Shown here: piece by piece, positions 23,832 to 37,179 of the stretch
Numbering within the stretch: position 1 is the stretch's first letter
Layout: each line of letters begins with the position of its first letter
NCBI GenBank assembly: GCA_012932295.1
Contig: JAAONU010000014.1
Coordinates: forward strand, 15,937,039 to 16,001,038
Direction of reading: 5' to 3'
DNA length: 64,000 nt
Source of the DNA: Cyclina sinensis
Lineage: Eukaryota > Mollusca > Bivalvia > Venerida > Veneridae
The notes under the pieces: model-generated
What the model saw: the letters and a program-made list of their open reading frames with translations, nothing else
Told to the model about the DNA's origin: nothing
Databases searched by the model: none
Translations under genes and position numbers: made by a program

Positions 23832-24469
23832 TCTTCAGATACTTCATCTCGAAAATTCGATTTGTTCCTGATGTTAGTTTCCAACGCAGTTCAATATTAT
23901 ATACACGAAGCATTCAAGATGATACAACAAATATCGACCTAAAGTTGTCAAACCTCTCCTCATATGTGGAAAAGCGTAAATGAAATTCTAAATAACAATA
24001 CAAATCAATTACCAGATGGAGAAACAAATAGAGTAAAAACCCCATCCACAACAGAATGTTGACAAACAGAAAATTCTTGTCATAAACCTAAGTATCATGT
24101 TTGACATAAAAAAAAAATATTTTCAAAATACCTTATTAAATTTGTCAATGTGATCATCAAAAGCAAATTCAATTCAAATCAAAATTTAAGATAATGGAGT
24201 GATAACAGTATGTTTTAAAGCAAATGCCAGACTGCTGGAAAACGAATGTTGAGTAGTAGTGTAAAACATAAGAATTGGGGTTATTTAAAATACCATTACT
24301 ACAATTAGACATTGTTCTGTATTTTTACAAATAATACCAAAGTTTTAGGCAAATATCTAGTTAAGATTTATTTTTTTATTATTTTTTTACTGCTGAAAGC
24401 TAGATTAAGTATATAAGTAAAAAGTAATTTCTGAATAATAAAAGAAAACGTCAACACATAAATTCACAA

Positions 24470-24990
24470 TATTCTTATTCGACTTTTATCCATATCACTA
24501 TCCGATACTTGACTATTCTTTATTCCTTTTTGCCGATCTCCCCATGCAATGATTGCCATTTATATATTCAACTTTCGACTACGTCCTCATTCGACAATCA
24601 CCTATCTTCTTATATGATATTCGCCAGTTTGTATTTGACATTCACCCATCTTCTTGATATTTGCAATTTCTTGCCAATCTCTTTATTCGTTACTTTAAAT
24701 CTAATTTACATATAATAATTTCTTATTTTCTTATTCGACATTCACCTATCTGTTTTATCGATATTTGCCATTTCTTTATTCGACTTCAATCCATCTCGTT
24801 ATTCGTTATTTTCAATTTCCTAACTTGATATTTGCACATTTTTACTTGACATTCACCCATCTCCTTAAGCTGATATTCACCATCTAATTATCTGCCCATC
24901 TTCTATTCTACTTCCACCAACCTCCGTGTTCGTTACTCACTGATTTCTTAATTAGCCTTTCGATATTAGCAATTTTATTCGACATTATGT
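24470..24990 (+). repeat. Imperfect 25-30 bp minisatellite, copy-A side
   Basis: Variants of ATTCGACATTCACCCATCT and CTTATTCGATATTTGCCATT follow one another with many substitutions. The paralogous block lies at 40545-41100 next to copy C. Open frames through it are by-products of the repeats. Confidence 0.75.
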
Positions 24991-26118
24991 CCATTGATAA
25001 TTGTATTTTAAAGGTATCAATACACGTTTTAGCCACGGAACTGCCGGATATTCATCAGATAGCAATGTGAATGCTATTGTTGCACTAAGATATTTCGTCA
25101 TAAAACTGTTCTTTTTAGCGATGTCTTTGTTATACCATTTGAATTTGAAATAAAATCAAACTAGACGCTTTTTCCAAAGATCTATATCCTTTCTGCATAT
25201 AACGTCAGCAGTTAAAATTCTATGTCTGTCCTTTATTTAAACCTGTTATATTTCTCACCTCTCAATACATGAGAATTTTTCACTCATTACTAATAACAAG
25301 TACGAAATAGCTGCATGAATGCTGCAAAGGGGAGAACGTGGCCCTCGGAAAAGGAGTGGTAGGGACAAAAGGTGTAAATACGAAGAAGACTCTGTGAAAT
25401 AATAATGTTTTATTGCCAAACAACGTAAACAGCATGTATTATACAGATGCATCATTTTTATAATGTTTTAGATGATAGAAAACTCTGAAAGTATTGCTGA
25501 GCCTGAATGCAGCTCACTGATAGTTAGCTGCTGTTATATGAAATTGCAAAGATGCGAATGTTTTAGTGAAATAGGTGGTTCAACGTACAATACTATAGAA
25601 TACGAGCTGGAACTGATGTTATTGCGCAGTTGCAGACATGATGGAAATAATGCAGGTCATGTATCTGGTATGAAATAAAAAGACGAACATGACAGTACAG
25701 TAAACTTCCCCTATTAAGACCATTATTTTCTAAGGAGGAAGACATTCCTGCTGTCTATTTTGAAAGCAACGGAACATACTGAACGCCGAGAAAGCCTTCA
25801 TGATAAGGCAAAGTTTATATTGAGGACCTATGAAAAGCAGTGACTTTACTAGGTCTTAATACGGAAAATTTACCGCAAGACAGAAAATTTTAGCAAACTG
25901 ATGTATGTACAGCATCCTGCAGAATGGGTGGTGATATGCGACTGTGTTACACATGGCCGGGATGATTTAATCATTTGGATATGTTTTGAGCAGGACAGGA
26001 AACGTGCTAAAATTATAAGATCTGTTTCAAAATGTGTCTTGGAACTGACACCAACACCAAAACAAGAGGACCAAATGGTTTTGGTTGGCCCACTTGAGCA
26101 TATCCTACGAGTTTTTTT

Positions 26119-28640
26119 TGTTAGCTCACCTGAGCACTGCTCAGGGTGAGCTTTTAGGATCATTGAATGTCCAGCGGGCGTCGTGCCTAGTCAACAATTT
26201 AACTTGAACGTTTTCTCCTCCTAAACTGCTAAGCCAATATTGACAAAACATGCCTGGGATATTCCTTGCATGAAGTTCTACCAAAGTTGTTCAAAGAATT
26301 CAATTTCATCAAGAAAAAAAGGAGAAACTTTGAAAAATCTTCTTGTCTGAAACCACAAGGTCCTGAGCCTTAAGATTTGGTGTGTAGCATTGTCCAGTGG
26401 ACCTCTAACTCTCTAACTAGTGTGTTCAAATTATACCCCTGGGGTCAAATTTGGCCCCGCCCGAGGGGTCAATTTATTTTACATAGGCTTAAATAGTGAA
26501 ACTTTAAAAATCTTCTTGTCTGAAACCACAAGGGCCTGAGCCTTAAGAATTGGTATGTAGCATTGTCTAGTGGACCTCTACCAAGTTTGTTCAAATTATG
26601 CCCCTGGGATCAAATTTGGCCCTACCCCGGTGGTCAATTTATTTTACATAGGCTTATATAGAGGAAACTTTGAAAAATCTTCTTGTCTGAAACCACAAGG
26701 CCCTGAGCCTTAAGAATTGGTATGTAGCATTGTCTAGTGGACCTCAACCAAATGTTTTCATATTATACCTCTGCGGTTAAATTTAGCCCGCCTAGGGGGT
26801 CAATTGATTTTACGTAGGCTTATATAGTGAAACTTTAAAAATTTTCTTGTCTGAAACCACAAGGCCCTGAGCCTTAAGTAGCATTGTCTAGTGAACCTCT
26901 ACCAAGTTTGTTCAAATTATGCCCCTGGGATCAAATTTGGCCCTGGCCCGGTGGTCAATTGATTTTACATAGGCTTATAGAGGAAACTTTGAAGAATCTT
27001 CTTGTCTGAAACCACAAGACCCTGAGCCTTAAGAATTGGTATGTAGCATTGTCTAGTGGACTTCAACTAATCTTTTTCAAATTATACCTCTGGGGTTAAA
27101 TTTGGCTCCACCTCGGGGGTCAATTGATTTTATATAGGGAAAACTTTGAAAATCTTGTCTGAAACCACATGGGCCTGAGCCTTAAGATTTGGTATGTAGC
27201 ATTGTCTAGTGGACCTCTACCAAGTTTGTTCAAATTATGCATCTGGGTCAAATTTGGCCCTGCCCTTGGGGTCAATTGGTTTAACAAAGGCTTATATATG
27301 GAAAACTTTGAAACTCTTCTTGTAGAAGGAGAGGTAACATTTTCAGCCCAAATAGTCTGAAAAATTGCTTTTATGGTTTCTAGCTCAAGTTCGAATATGG
27401 GTCATCTGGGTTCAAAAACAAGGTCACAGAGCCCAAAAATAGAAAAACCTTATAAACACTCTAGAGGTTTCATTTTCAGTCAAAATATCCCAGAAATTTG
27501 TCAGAAAGGTTGTTTTGATAATTTCTAGGCCATATTTGAATATAGATCATCTGGGGTCAAAAACTAGGTCACATAGCCCAAATTTGGGGTAACCTTGTTA
27601 ACACTCTTAAAGGTAAAAATTTCAGTCCAAATAACCTGGAAATCTGTCAGAAAGGTTGTTTCAATGATTTCTAGGTAATTGATATTAAATATTGATCATC
27701 TGGGGTCAAAACCTAGGTCACAGAGCCAAAAAATAGAAAAGAAAACTTGTTAACAGTCTAGAGGCTTGAAATTTGTCAGAAAGGTTGCTTCTATGATTTC
27801 TAGCTCAGTTTCGAATACGGGTCATCTTGAGTCAAAAACTAGGTCCCCGAGCCCAAATATCAAAAACTTTGTAAACCCTCTAGAGGCTACATTTTCAGTC
27901 CAAATGCCCTGGAAATTTGTCAGAAATGTTGGTTTGATGATTTGTAGTTCGAGTTTAGATATGGGTCATCTGGGGTCAAAAACTAGGTCACAGAGTACAA
28001 ATATCGAAAAACCTTGTTAACACTCTAGAGGCTACATTTTCAGTCCAAATAACCTGGAAATTTGTCAGAACGATTGTTTTAATAATTTCTAGGTCAAGTT
28101 CGAATATGGGTCATCTGGGGTCAATTAACCAGGTCCATAGCAACTTTGTTAAAGCAGTCATATTCAAGTGAGCGATAAAGGGCCATAATGGCCCTCTTGT
28201 TTGATTTGACGTAGTGACCTATGACCCCATGTGACAGTTATGAAATTATCAAAGATTTCATGAAGGCAAAGATGCTAACCATGTTTCATAGAGAATTGTT
28301 AAAAATGTGACTTCAAGTGTGTATACAAGGTTTTCCTAGGATCTGACCATTTGACCTTGTTTTTGACCCCATTTGAGCCAGTTACGAATTCAACAAAGAT
28401 TTGATCAAGGCAAAAATTTCTGATCAAGTTTCCTTAAGATTGGGATCAGAAATGTGGCATTTAGGGTGTAAATATTGTTTTATTATCATTTGATCATTTC
28501 TTAGTTTTTGATCTGATGTGACCGAGTTATGAACTCTTCAAAGATTTCATCAAAGTAAACATTCTAACCAGTTTCATTAAGTTTGGGTGAAAAATGTGAT
28601 CTCAAGAGTGTAGGTAAGGTTTTCCAACGATTCGACCCTG
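26119..28640 (+). repeat. Composite of three tandem arrays (bivalve-type dispersed repeat)
   Basis: The block opens with GCTCACCTGAGCACTGCTCA. Array 1 has CTTGTCTGAAACCACA at 26342, 26515, 26682, 26846, 27001 and 27154 (period 153-173 bp). Array 2, about 27330-28150, repeats TCTAGAGGCTACATTTTCAG with a 125-155 bp period. It closes with GGGCCATAATGGCCCTCTTG near 28170-28200. Array 3, 28205-28640, repeats CAAAGATTTCATCAAGGCAA-like units about 145 bp apart. No open protein is supported. Confidence 0.85.
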
Positions 28641-29549
28641 TAGATTTAATTGGTATAAATCTTTAGTACATATTACAATAAACACAACATTTAAAGCACA
28701 ATACATTTAAAATTCACGTTAAACGAACATCGCAGATATGCCACATACGAGAAGTGCAATACCATCTTTGAAACTTATGCTCAAGCTTTGCGACACAATT
28801 GTCAGTTTACAGGTTTATTATCATTTTGCTATTATCTAATAAATAATCGACTGGAGAACTTTTCAACTTATACGCTAGTTTAAAAATGCTTCTTCCTGTT
28901 CCATGTCATTCCATTCATAGGTCTTCTGGAACATGTGCGGAACATGTTCTGGACAGCGAATCGAGCACGGTCAAACAATGTTCCCGACCGAAGGGACTTT
29001 TCACTTCCGACCAGTAGTGCAAAAAAATAATACACACAATTCTATATAGACCTTTTTCGTTAGTGTTTTGGTCGTTATTATTCGTATTTTCATACGATTT
29101 GTCTACCGATACAGATACCATGACATTTTCTGCATTTTGTCTATACGTTTGTGCTAGCTATTTAATGGAAAGGACTAAAATGTTTCATATCCGATAATAT
29201 CAGTACTTGCCAGTAACCATATGCTGTCCTAAAGGACATTTCGGATTCGAAGTGTTGAGAAAAATATAATACTTTAGCTCTTAAAAAAGCAATTGCTTTG
29301 CTACTTTGCCTATTATTATTCCTTTTTTTCGCAGCGCAACTTCTGCTTATACATTTTGTGCTAAACCCATAAGCAATGGGCTCAGAATCGTACTAATAAT
29401 AGTTGATCGAAAGGAAAAAAAATCATGTCATATACCGCCATAGCACATTTCTAAACCCATAACATCATGCACGGCCCTGATGGGCCGCGCAATAACCAAC
29501 CTGTTGCCCTTGACTACTTCAATGCTTGGGTACCGTGAAATTCTTCTTT

Positions 29550-29960
29550 GCACTTGACACCTGGTCACCAAAGGTTAATCTATATGCAGGCATGCTATGA
29601 ATTTATTCTTTAATTAATATCTAGGGTATTTACATATTTCAGGTTAGTATTTTTATTAGTGCATTAATCATGAAGAATACGTCATTTTCATGCTAATAAA
29701 ACTGAGTTTCAATTTAGTCATGTAATATTAATTGAAAGAAACTGTTTACTGTTTATTGTATTCAAAATAGCCTGTCAGTGAATAGATATATATGAACTCT
29801 AACCTCACATGTGTTTTATCATAATGAAAATAAATGTTATATTTTTAACATACTGCTTAAGCACTTGATTGCACCTGGTCATCAAAGCTAGATACACGTG
29901 TAGTTATTTCATGAATTTATTCCTTAATAAATATCTAGGATATTTACATGTTTCAGTTGC
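29550..29960 (+). repeat. Local duplication in block A
   Basis: The segment CACCTGGTCA...AATATCTAGG...TATTTACAT...TTTCAG occurs at about 29550-29645 and again at 29870-29955, about 315 bp apart. A single third copy is in block C at 42640-42730, so the doubling probably happened after the block duplication or was lost in C. Confidence 0.6.
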
Positions 29961-32305
29961 CTATCTGGTATCGGTTGACCTAATTCTAAAAGCAAATGAG
30001 TTGATGCCGGTTTGGCTACGTCGACAGTATTTCAAGTTGTAAGGGGTTAAGTTTCGGGCGTGTGGATTGACGTAACCCAGTAACCTATCCCTATGCGCCT
30101 TCTCGGCGGAGGAATAAATTATTTAAGATATTTACGGAAACCTTCTGCATGGACATCGATCAAAGATAGATATATGTTGTTAATAAAAAAAGTCAGTCTA
30201 TTTTTCTTTTGAAAAAGCAAGGTATCTGCCGAACCAGATGCCTTCAGTTATCTAAAAGGGTCTTGGTTTATATTCTTAATATTTTGCAACATCATCAAAG
30301 ACATTGTTAAACTTCGTATTGTTTTGAAATTGAAAGTCACGTTCAAGTTGCTTGATCACTTGAATTTTGATACAACACAAAACCGTTTCATTTTGTATTG
30401 CGCACCTTCCTCGTTACTTAATAAGAATGAATTAAGACTACATATTAATCGAACTGATAGTTTCGTCGTCATTCAAGATGACAAAGACAACGATACACAT
30501 TTTTTCAAAAACACATAGTTTCTGTCATTTAATTTTCATATAGAAAAAAACGTGTTGCTAAAATATTGCATTAGAATTGAAGCATCTAAACACAAAGCAA
30601 ATGACATATTTACTACAGATTCTGGATAGGAATACTGCTTTAGTAAGTCCTGCTCATTATAAAGAGCATTTTAGCGTTAAATATGACAGTAGTTCTCTTG
30701 TATCATACCTTTGCGGCGTAAAAATGTCAGACACTGATAGAGTTTTCTTAAAGTTCGTATAACAGAAATATCTAATGATAATTTGGCAATATATATAATC
30801 ATGAATAATACTTATATCATTATTGAAAGTCTAGATCACTAAGTAACAATAAGCTTCTAAAATCAGTTTAATTTCATAATAACATTTTATAACGGTCCCT
30901 AGTTTAAAACCGTAGCTCTCCCGCATCAAGAGAGATGTCCGGCTTTTATGCACATTATTACGTTTCATCACGACATAGTAAATAAGAGATATAAATAAAT
31001 ATTCTAATGCTAGCTGTTGACGCTAACTAGGTCGCGACTCCTGCAGTTATCTATAAATATTTTTTTCATATTTATACCAAATATCCACTACAAGTGTATA
31101 CATAATAACTTGTTGTTAGAAATGTTGTCTTCTACGTTGTTGTTTGTTTGTTTTTTTTTGTTTTTGTTTTTTGTAATTAAAGCAACCGCTAGTGTAATTC
31201 AACAAATTTTTGACAATAGATTGAATAACAACATGTTTATATTGAATGTATGGAAACACGGAAACTATGTACCTCTTTTTTAGATTGAAGTTTAGTATGA
31301 TTGTATCGGACACTTTATTATCTTGAACAAGATTTGACATACATAGTTTTGCATTTCAATATATTAAACCAGCTCTCTTTGTATTGATCCGACTAACAAC
31401 TAGTTTAGTTCGTTTTCACATTTTGTAAATTTAAAAAAGACTAATATAAAACCAACTATCGATATATTGATTCATATGCTTAGCATATTATCAAATGACA
31501 AAGATGATCAATATATGAAACTAATTAACCTGATATAGAACCGAAAAGCGTTATTCCTCATACTGAACCGACGTTGCAAATATATCAGTTCATTTTTACA
31601 ATATATGGTACTAAAACATGTTTAAATGAAACCAATAAAGACATAATCTCTAAATGTAACTAGGTAGCAAAATATAACACCATTTTATACAATATTTATG
31701 ACAACGACTTCATTCTATGGCAACCAAACGCCTTTTATGGAGCTAATTGTCCTTATATGAAAAAGTTGTTTCTGATATGAAAGCCCCTAACATTTTGTAA
31801 TGTACATAATTATGTACATATATTTAATACAAACAATAATACCCTATATCAACGATTGAAGGCATTAGTAAGTTTAATCATAGAAATGATGTCGCCTTCG
31901 TCAATATTCGAATGCCTCAGTTGTAAATAAGTGAATGATATATTTTACTGGACATGCTAAAAGTATAATTTGTTTATTCGTGAGTTCATCTAGCAACTCA
32001 CTGTATCTTTGTCTCTAAAGTGAAACATTGCAATCCTAAATAATTTAAAACGTATATTTAATTCATATTTTTCATTTATATAAAGCGGAGAAATCATGTG
32101 GAAATTTTCAAACATTGTAAAACGATATATATCTAATTCATGAACAAATGGTAAGTGCCCGCCTGCGCTTGAAAGGTGTTAAAATTCACAGCATGTAGTA
32201 ACCATTAATACAGGTATATTTCAAATAACTGTATGACTAAGTATAAATATATTTTGTTCCACTTTGCATTTATCACGCGACAAACTTCAAACTAATTACA
32301 TAACA
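29960..32305. other. Noncoding, 3' of copy B
   Basis: Short open frames here have no splice context or family resemblance. A T-rich tract with GTTTG units is at 31138-31170. Confidence 0.5.
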
Positions 32306-33799
32306 TGATTCATGAAAATAAATCCTCGTTGTATCCAAATAAGTCGAAGTCAAATTTATACAGAGTTGCAATAGCTCTGAGTAAATTCTGAGGGATTTTT
32401 CTGTACTCTTCCAGCATCATGGTACGTTTCTGTGCCTTCAAATCAATTCCCCTCTTATACTGATAAGAGAACACACTTAATACGTATTCTGAGAAAGATT
32501 TTGCAGCCTGTTTATAGAAGTTAGATTTCATTAGAGCTGCCTCTGGAAAATTTCTACTGCGGTCTATATAGCCATTGAACTGAAGAACTTGCCATAACCT
32601 TTTTGCAATATCCAGTTTGTCGAAACAACCTGTTCTTACTGAAGGTTCCAAATTAAAATTGAAATTTATGAAAGACCTAAGTTCTTTTTTCGTCAAATTT
32701 AGTTTGCTAGTGTTCTCTTTCAAATTTTCAAGGTTGAATTTGGTTAAAATTAAGTCAACATCATCACTGAAAGATTCTAGCTTACCAATGACGTCGTAAT
32801 GTACATGACACGGGCTACACATTCTGTGCATCATGTCCCAGTGTCCATTTAACCAGCGATTTTTCGTCAAATTTATAAAAGCCAGAAATTCGTAGAAGGT
32901 TACATTATTTGCACACCACTTTTCATAAATTGTTGCATTGGGGCGCATCGTTACTTATGATCGTTTTTGCCTCTCCTCCCCAAAAGTCCGGTAGAAATAT
33001 TTTGTCAATGTATGCCGACCATAATCTTGAATACGGTTCACGGACAAACATAAAAGACTTTCCCTCGGACATTCGCCTTTGAGTGTTTAGGGTTGTTAAT
33101 GTATGTTAGTTGAATACCTTTCAACTTTTTAATATGCACAAAAGCTCTGTCGAGATCTGAAGGCCTTTGAATATCCTTTTGCCAATGATAGTCGTTGCTT
33201 AGGAAACGCAATATTTTTTTCCAGAAGGTAGATCCAATTTTATAGATAACACAGTAATGGATTTGCTCGGGTTCATAAGTCCAGACTTTTCCTGTCAGAT
33301 GTAGTTTCTGCCAATAGGGCATTTGCATATAGTTTTTACATTTCTCGTTAATATTTGACATCCTTTCTTGCATTTTCTGTAACTGTACTTGAACATTTCT
33401 CGCCAATTTAAGGGAGCTTCCATTTCGTTTAAGAGTCATAGATTTTCTAGAATTCAATGTATTATCAAGCTTAGCTGTCATTATTACTTTCAAACTGTTT
33501 ACATGTTTTGTTTTGTAGTATCTTTTGCGGTCGTCTGTTGTCCTGTCGTTATCCTGAAACTATATATTGTATATTGCAATTTCGGTTATTTACATATGTA
33601 CCTTGTCATAAGAAGCAGCTTTCGCCGAACACGCCTCACGCGTAAGCTTATTCGTTGACCAAAAAACGTATACAGCTTGCGCCAAATACAGCTAACAGTA
33701 AGCTGTATACGAAAAGGATGTCGCATATTTCTGCATATAGCTCATTATTTGATCTAAATTTGGTCAAAATAACGGATCAGTAATGTCATTATAGCGCAT

Positions 33800-34140
33800 T
33801 ACATTTCCATCATCATCGTCATTATCAGCAGCAGCATCATATTCGTCGTTAAAATCAGCAGCAGCAACGGAAACTAGAGCAGTTGATGCATTTGATGCAT
33901 GATCACCACTTCTATCAATAACACCATCATTAGTGTTGTCATTATTTTAGGCAAGCAATATTATCAAAACTACCATATCGTGGTGATAATCTTGCCATCA
34001 TCTCCATCTTTATCAGCAATAGCATTGGTAGAAAGAATATGGTCACCTTCGTCATCGTCGTCGTCAATATCATAAATATTATCGTTGCTAGTAATCGATG
34101 ACGATGATAATTATGGTGAAGATTATGATAACAACAACAA
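33800..34140. repeat. Imperfect CAT/CAG/AAC trinucleotide region
   Basis: Clusters of CATCATCATCGTCATTATC and AGCAGCAGCATC give way to GATGATAATTATGG and AACAACAACAACG. It lies in the intron between exons 2 and 3 of copy B. Confidence 0.75.
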
Positions 34141-34397
34141 CGCCTAGACTGGTGTTTGTGATACAGCTTACTTGAGTGGTATTCTTGGCAAGTCAGTTAA
34201 CGAATATAGCTTACGCATGAGCTGCATTGAGCCTTTGCTGTATACGGTATGACAGTGCATTCACAAGGTACAACTATCAGAGATAATGACATGAAATCAG
34301 TCACGTAGTTTATAACTTCTGTTTAAAATCTCTATTATTTAAAGCAGTAAGAATATAAAATCTGCCAGAGCCAGATTGTATTAATGATGTTATTATT

Positions 34398-34420
34398 GTT
34401 TGTGTGTGTGTGTGTGTGTG
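34398..34420. repeat. (TG)n microsatellite
   Basis: A run of 10-11 TG units about 140 bp upstream (on the plus strand) of the putative linker exon of copy B. Confidence 0.9.
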
Positions 34421-34759
34421 TTTTAATTTGAATAGTAGTATGCACATTCAATTTGATGTTTTAAATGTATTAGATAATTTTCCTGACATACCTGCCTATA
34501 CCGATATATCTAAGGTATCGTCCGTAGACGGCCTGTTATCTGTAAAACGCGATCGAATGTTATAACAAAAAGAGAGTAAATGTTTAACTTTTTTCGTTTA
34601 ACACTAAACTGCGAATGAGGAAGTTTGAATGTAAATGTAAAATAAATACAACGTCTTTGGCTGATGAAATTGAAACTATAATTCTTCGAGATAAGCTCGG
34701 CCTAAGCCACTTACCAGTAACGTGATGCTCAACAACCTTAAGAAGACGGTTCATAATTC

Positions 34760-37175
34760 AAGAAAATTTTGGTCTCTCATATATATATAGCCTTACGCAT
34801 CACATGCAGATTTACTTAAGTAAATAAACATGGGGACATGTTGTTGTCTTTGTACATACAAAAACTAAATATAATGGTTCTCATAACGTCAAGTCCTAAC
34901 TCTACAACAAGTTATCTAAAACAAACTTCCTCATACCTTTATCTGAATGAGAAAATAATAAAAGCAAAACAATAACTGCCTGTCCAAATATGAAAATCTT
35001 TTACATTCCATTCTTCAGAGTTTATATAGTATTATGTTTTCCAAGTTATATCTTCCTTACAGATAACATGATGAAACCATATTTTGTATTCTTGGTGATG
35101 CATGATTTTTCTGTAGTGCATTTCTATCTATTTTCAGCTGATTTTTGTCGATATCAGTTTCCAACATTACCAACAACCCCGTATGAGTAAAGTCTTTTTA
35201 GGTTGTGGTTGATAGTGTAAGATGCGGAATGCATGCCTCTCCATAGTCATTCCTTAGGTCTTTTTAGCACTATACACAAAACCACGGTTTAACGTCTCTT
35301 TAAGACAATTAGCACTAGTACAGAGCGGGGAATCGAACAAGGTGTCTCCTGGATAATCAGCCCGTCACCACACGAACCCAGATCCACACAAATCTCCAGG
35401 TAACCAAAACAGAGTTAAATCAAATGGAACACTAAGTGACTTCTATAAAAGAACAAAAGGTCGTCAAACAGGTCAGATAAAGGAAGAAAGTAAAGATAAA
35501 TAAAAAAGTAATATCCCCTGAATGGCAATAGGTGGACTTCACATCGACTAACCATAATAAAGTTTCATTCCTAAAGATTTATCGATGGCATACCCTTATT
35601 TAAAAGTAACTGGGTCCTTTTCTATAAAATGTTCAAAAGAAATCATTAGGGCAAATAGATACTAAGAGATTATATGATAAAAAACTACCGCACCGTTTGC
35701 TGAATAAACTAAACATATTGGAAAATGGAGACGTACGGAATATAAATACAACGTTATCAGAAAAATTGATTTATGAAAGTTTCCTACAACTTATGGTCAA
35801 CAAATAAGATCCATGAGTATCTCTTTTGATTACTTTTGAATGTGCAATAGTTGACACTAACTTTGTCGAGCAGATCATTCCGCTTACAGAAATGTGCTGC
35901 TATCTTGCTTATTGCGACTTGAGATCGGAGTAAAAATTTGACAAGACTATAGTGAGCTTACAAATTCTTTATGAACATAAACTATAGTATTTCAGATGCA
36001 CTTATTTTTCTTTTTTAAGCATGCAACTTCAGTTTATTTCAAAACAATACAACTAAACAAACATACCGATAAAAACTGTATAAATGATTTTTGAGTATTT
36101 CTCCATTTATACTGACTAAACGATTCCAATATTTGTCGATAGTCATTGATAAAAACATGTTTCTTGTGCATTGTATAAACTGTCAGCTTTTAATATATTA
36201 CTTTGTTATGTGGGTGCAATGCTGGTGGGTCAAATAGTATTCATTTATTAAGCGGGCATTGCTTCAATTTCAAGGTGACAGTGACCATGACCTTTGACAG
36301 ACTGATTCCTTGATTGACAGAAAAAAAACATAGTAATTGAACTAACTCAGTAGTTTACAGGTGAGGCGTGTGAAGGCTTATCATTGTCTATATCGATAGC
36401 AAATGCTGTCCAGTTTCTGCAAAAAGCATTGTTATGTCTTGTACATAGTTATGTTAAAACAATCATGCATTTTAAGAATTATATTGTTTGCATAACACTA
36501 ACACTATCTTAACATTTTCCAGTTTAATGATATTGTCAGGACTGCTTCTTCACAATCTGGTTGATTCTCTTTATCTTTTTGACAAATGAAGGTTCTGTGT
36601 CATATTTCTAGAGGAACAAGAGCATTCAGTCTAATAGGCTTGAAATTCAATTGCAAACCTGCAATAAATCAATTGAAATATTATTGTTTTTCACACACAA
36701 GCTTTTACGTTCTCAGACGTCCATAGTTTAACATATCTGCATTTAAAACCACCAATCAACCTAATCTGAGAGTTTTAGTATAACTGCCAAGGGACTTTCT
36801 AGCGATCAGAAATCTTGTGTCAATGGGGAGTACCCGGCAGCCTTAAACTTGAAGAATCGATTGGTGAAAGGAAAAAAAGCTTTTCCTAAAGAAACCTGTA
36901 ACATTAGTGAGCTTAATGAAGATGCAAAGTTTGTATATTCATTATACTCAATATTCAAATTAGTATATGAACTTCAAGCTGGTTAGTGGTTACTTGTTGA
37001 ATTGTTGTGATATATGATATCGAAGTTTTGGGAAAACGTCACTTAAATTTCGTTGTCAAGACTTTCATAAAAAAAAGACTGCTTATTTATACATGTCAAA
37101 TAATTATTTCGATTTTGATAACAGATTCAAAATGACTAGTAGATAAAACAGTATTAAAAGTGCATTACAGAAATC
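34760..37175. other. Noncoding, between copies B and C
   Basis: Apart from the possible SINE at 35210-35420 and a bivalve-type repeat fragment (CAAGGTGACAGTGACC, near 36270), nothing is recognised. No anchor exon for copy B was found. Confidence 0.5.
35210..35420 (-). mobile_element. Possible tRNA-derived SINE
   Basis: The minus strand holds a B-box-like GTTCGATTCCC at 35328-35338, followed by a segment (GAGACGTTAAACCGTGGTTTT) of a type common in mollusc repeats, after removing one base. No A box and no target duplication could be fixed. Confidence 0.35.
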
Positions 37176-37179
37176 ATGA

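Larger units (their letters stand above)
20500..29800. repeat. Segmental duplication, block A (partner 37180-42840)
   Basis: Order-preserved similarity links 20.54-25.1 kb with 37.2-41.43 kb, 25.21-25.29 with 42.48-42.58, and 29.485-29.76 with 42.585-42.84. Block A has about 4.2 kb (25296-29489) absent from block C at that junction, including the 26.1-28.6 kb arrays. It also has the SINE at 21873. Block C has about 1.05 kb (41430-42480) absent from A. Both include a sulfotransferase copy. Confidence 0.75.
32310..34754 (-). pseudogene. Carbohydrate sulfotransferase copy B, frameshifted
   Basis: The catalytic exon runs 33553-32310. The N-terminal half (stem, IYKIGSTFW loop) reads in one frame to about 33080. 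The 3'-PAPS block FVREPYSRLWSAYIDK reads in a second frame from about 33080 to 32955. The C-terminal 212 aa, beginning MRPNATIYEKW, reads in a third. So there are two frameshifts, near 33080 and 32950. Upstream, 34539-34502 is a phase-compatible linker exon (NRPSTDDTLDIS) with donor GTATAG. A 40 nt exon with ATG at 34754 and donor GTAAGT at 34714 could be exon 1, but it lacks a membrane anchor. Every other copy has an anchor, so exon 1 is uncertain or lost. The tail EEYRKIPQNLLRA is almost identical to that of D. Confidence 0.75.

Noticed and set aside
24509..24715. Open frame of 68 codons
   Set aside because: It runs through the 25-30 bp minisatellite and has no splice or family support.
25870..26163. 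Two overlapping open frames of 82 and 97 codons
   Set aside because: They overlap on opposite strands at the boundary of a dispersed repeat, with no motif or splice context.
27766..28020. Open frame with repeated KFVRKVASMISSS-like phrases
   Set aside because: It is a translation of tandem array 2; the apparent internal repeat is the DNA repeat.
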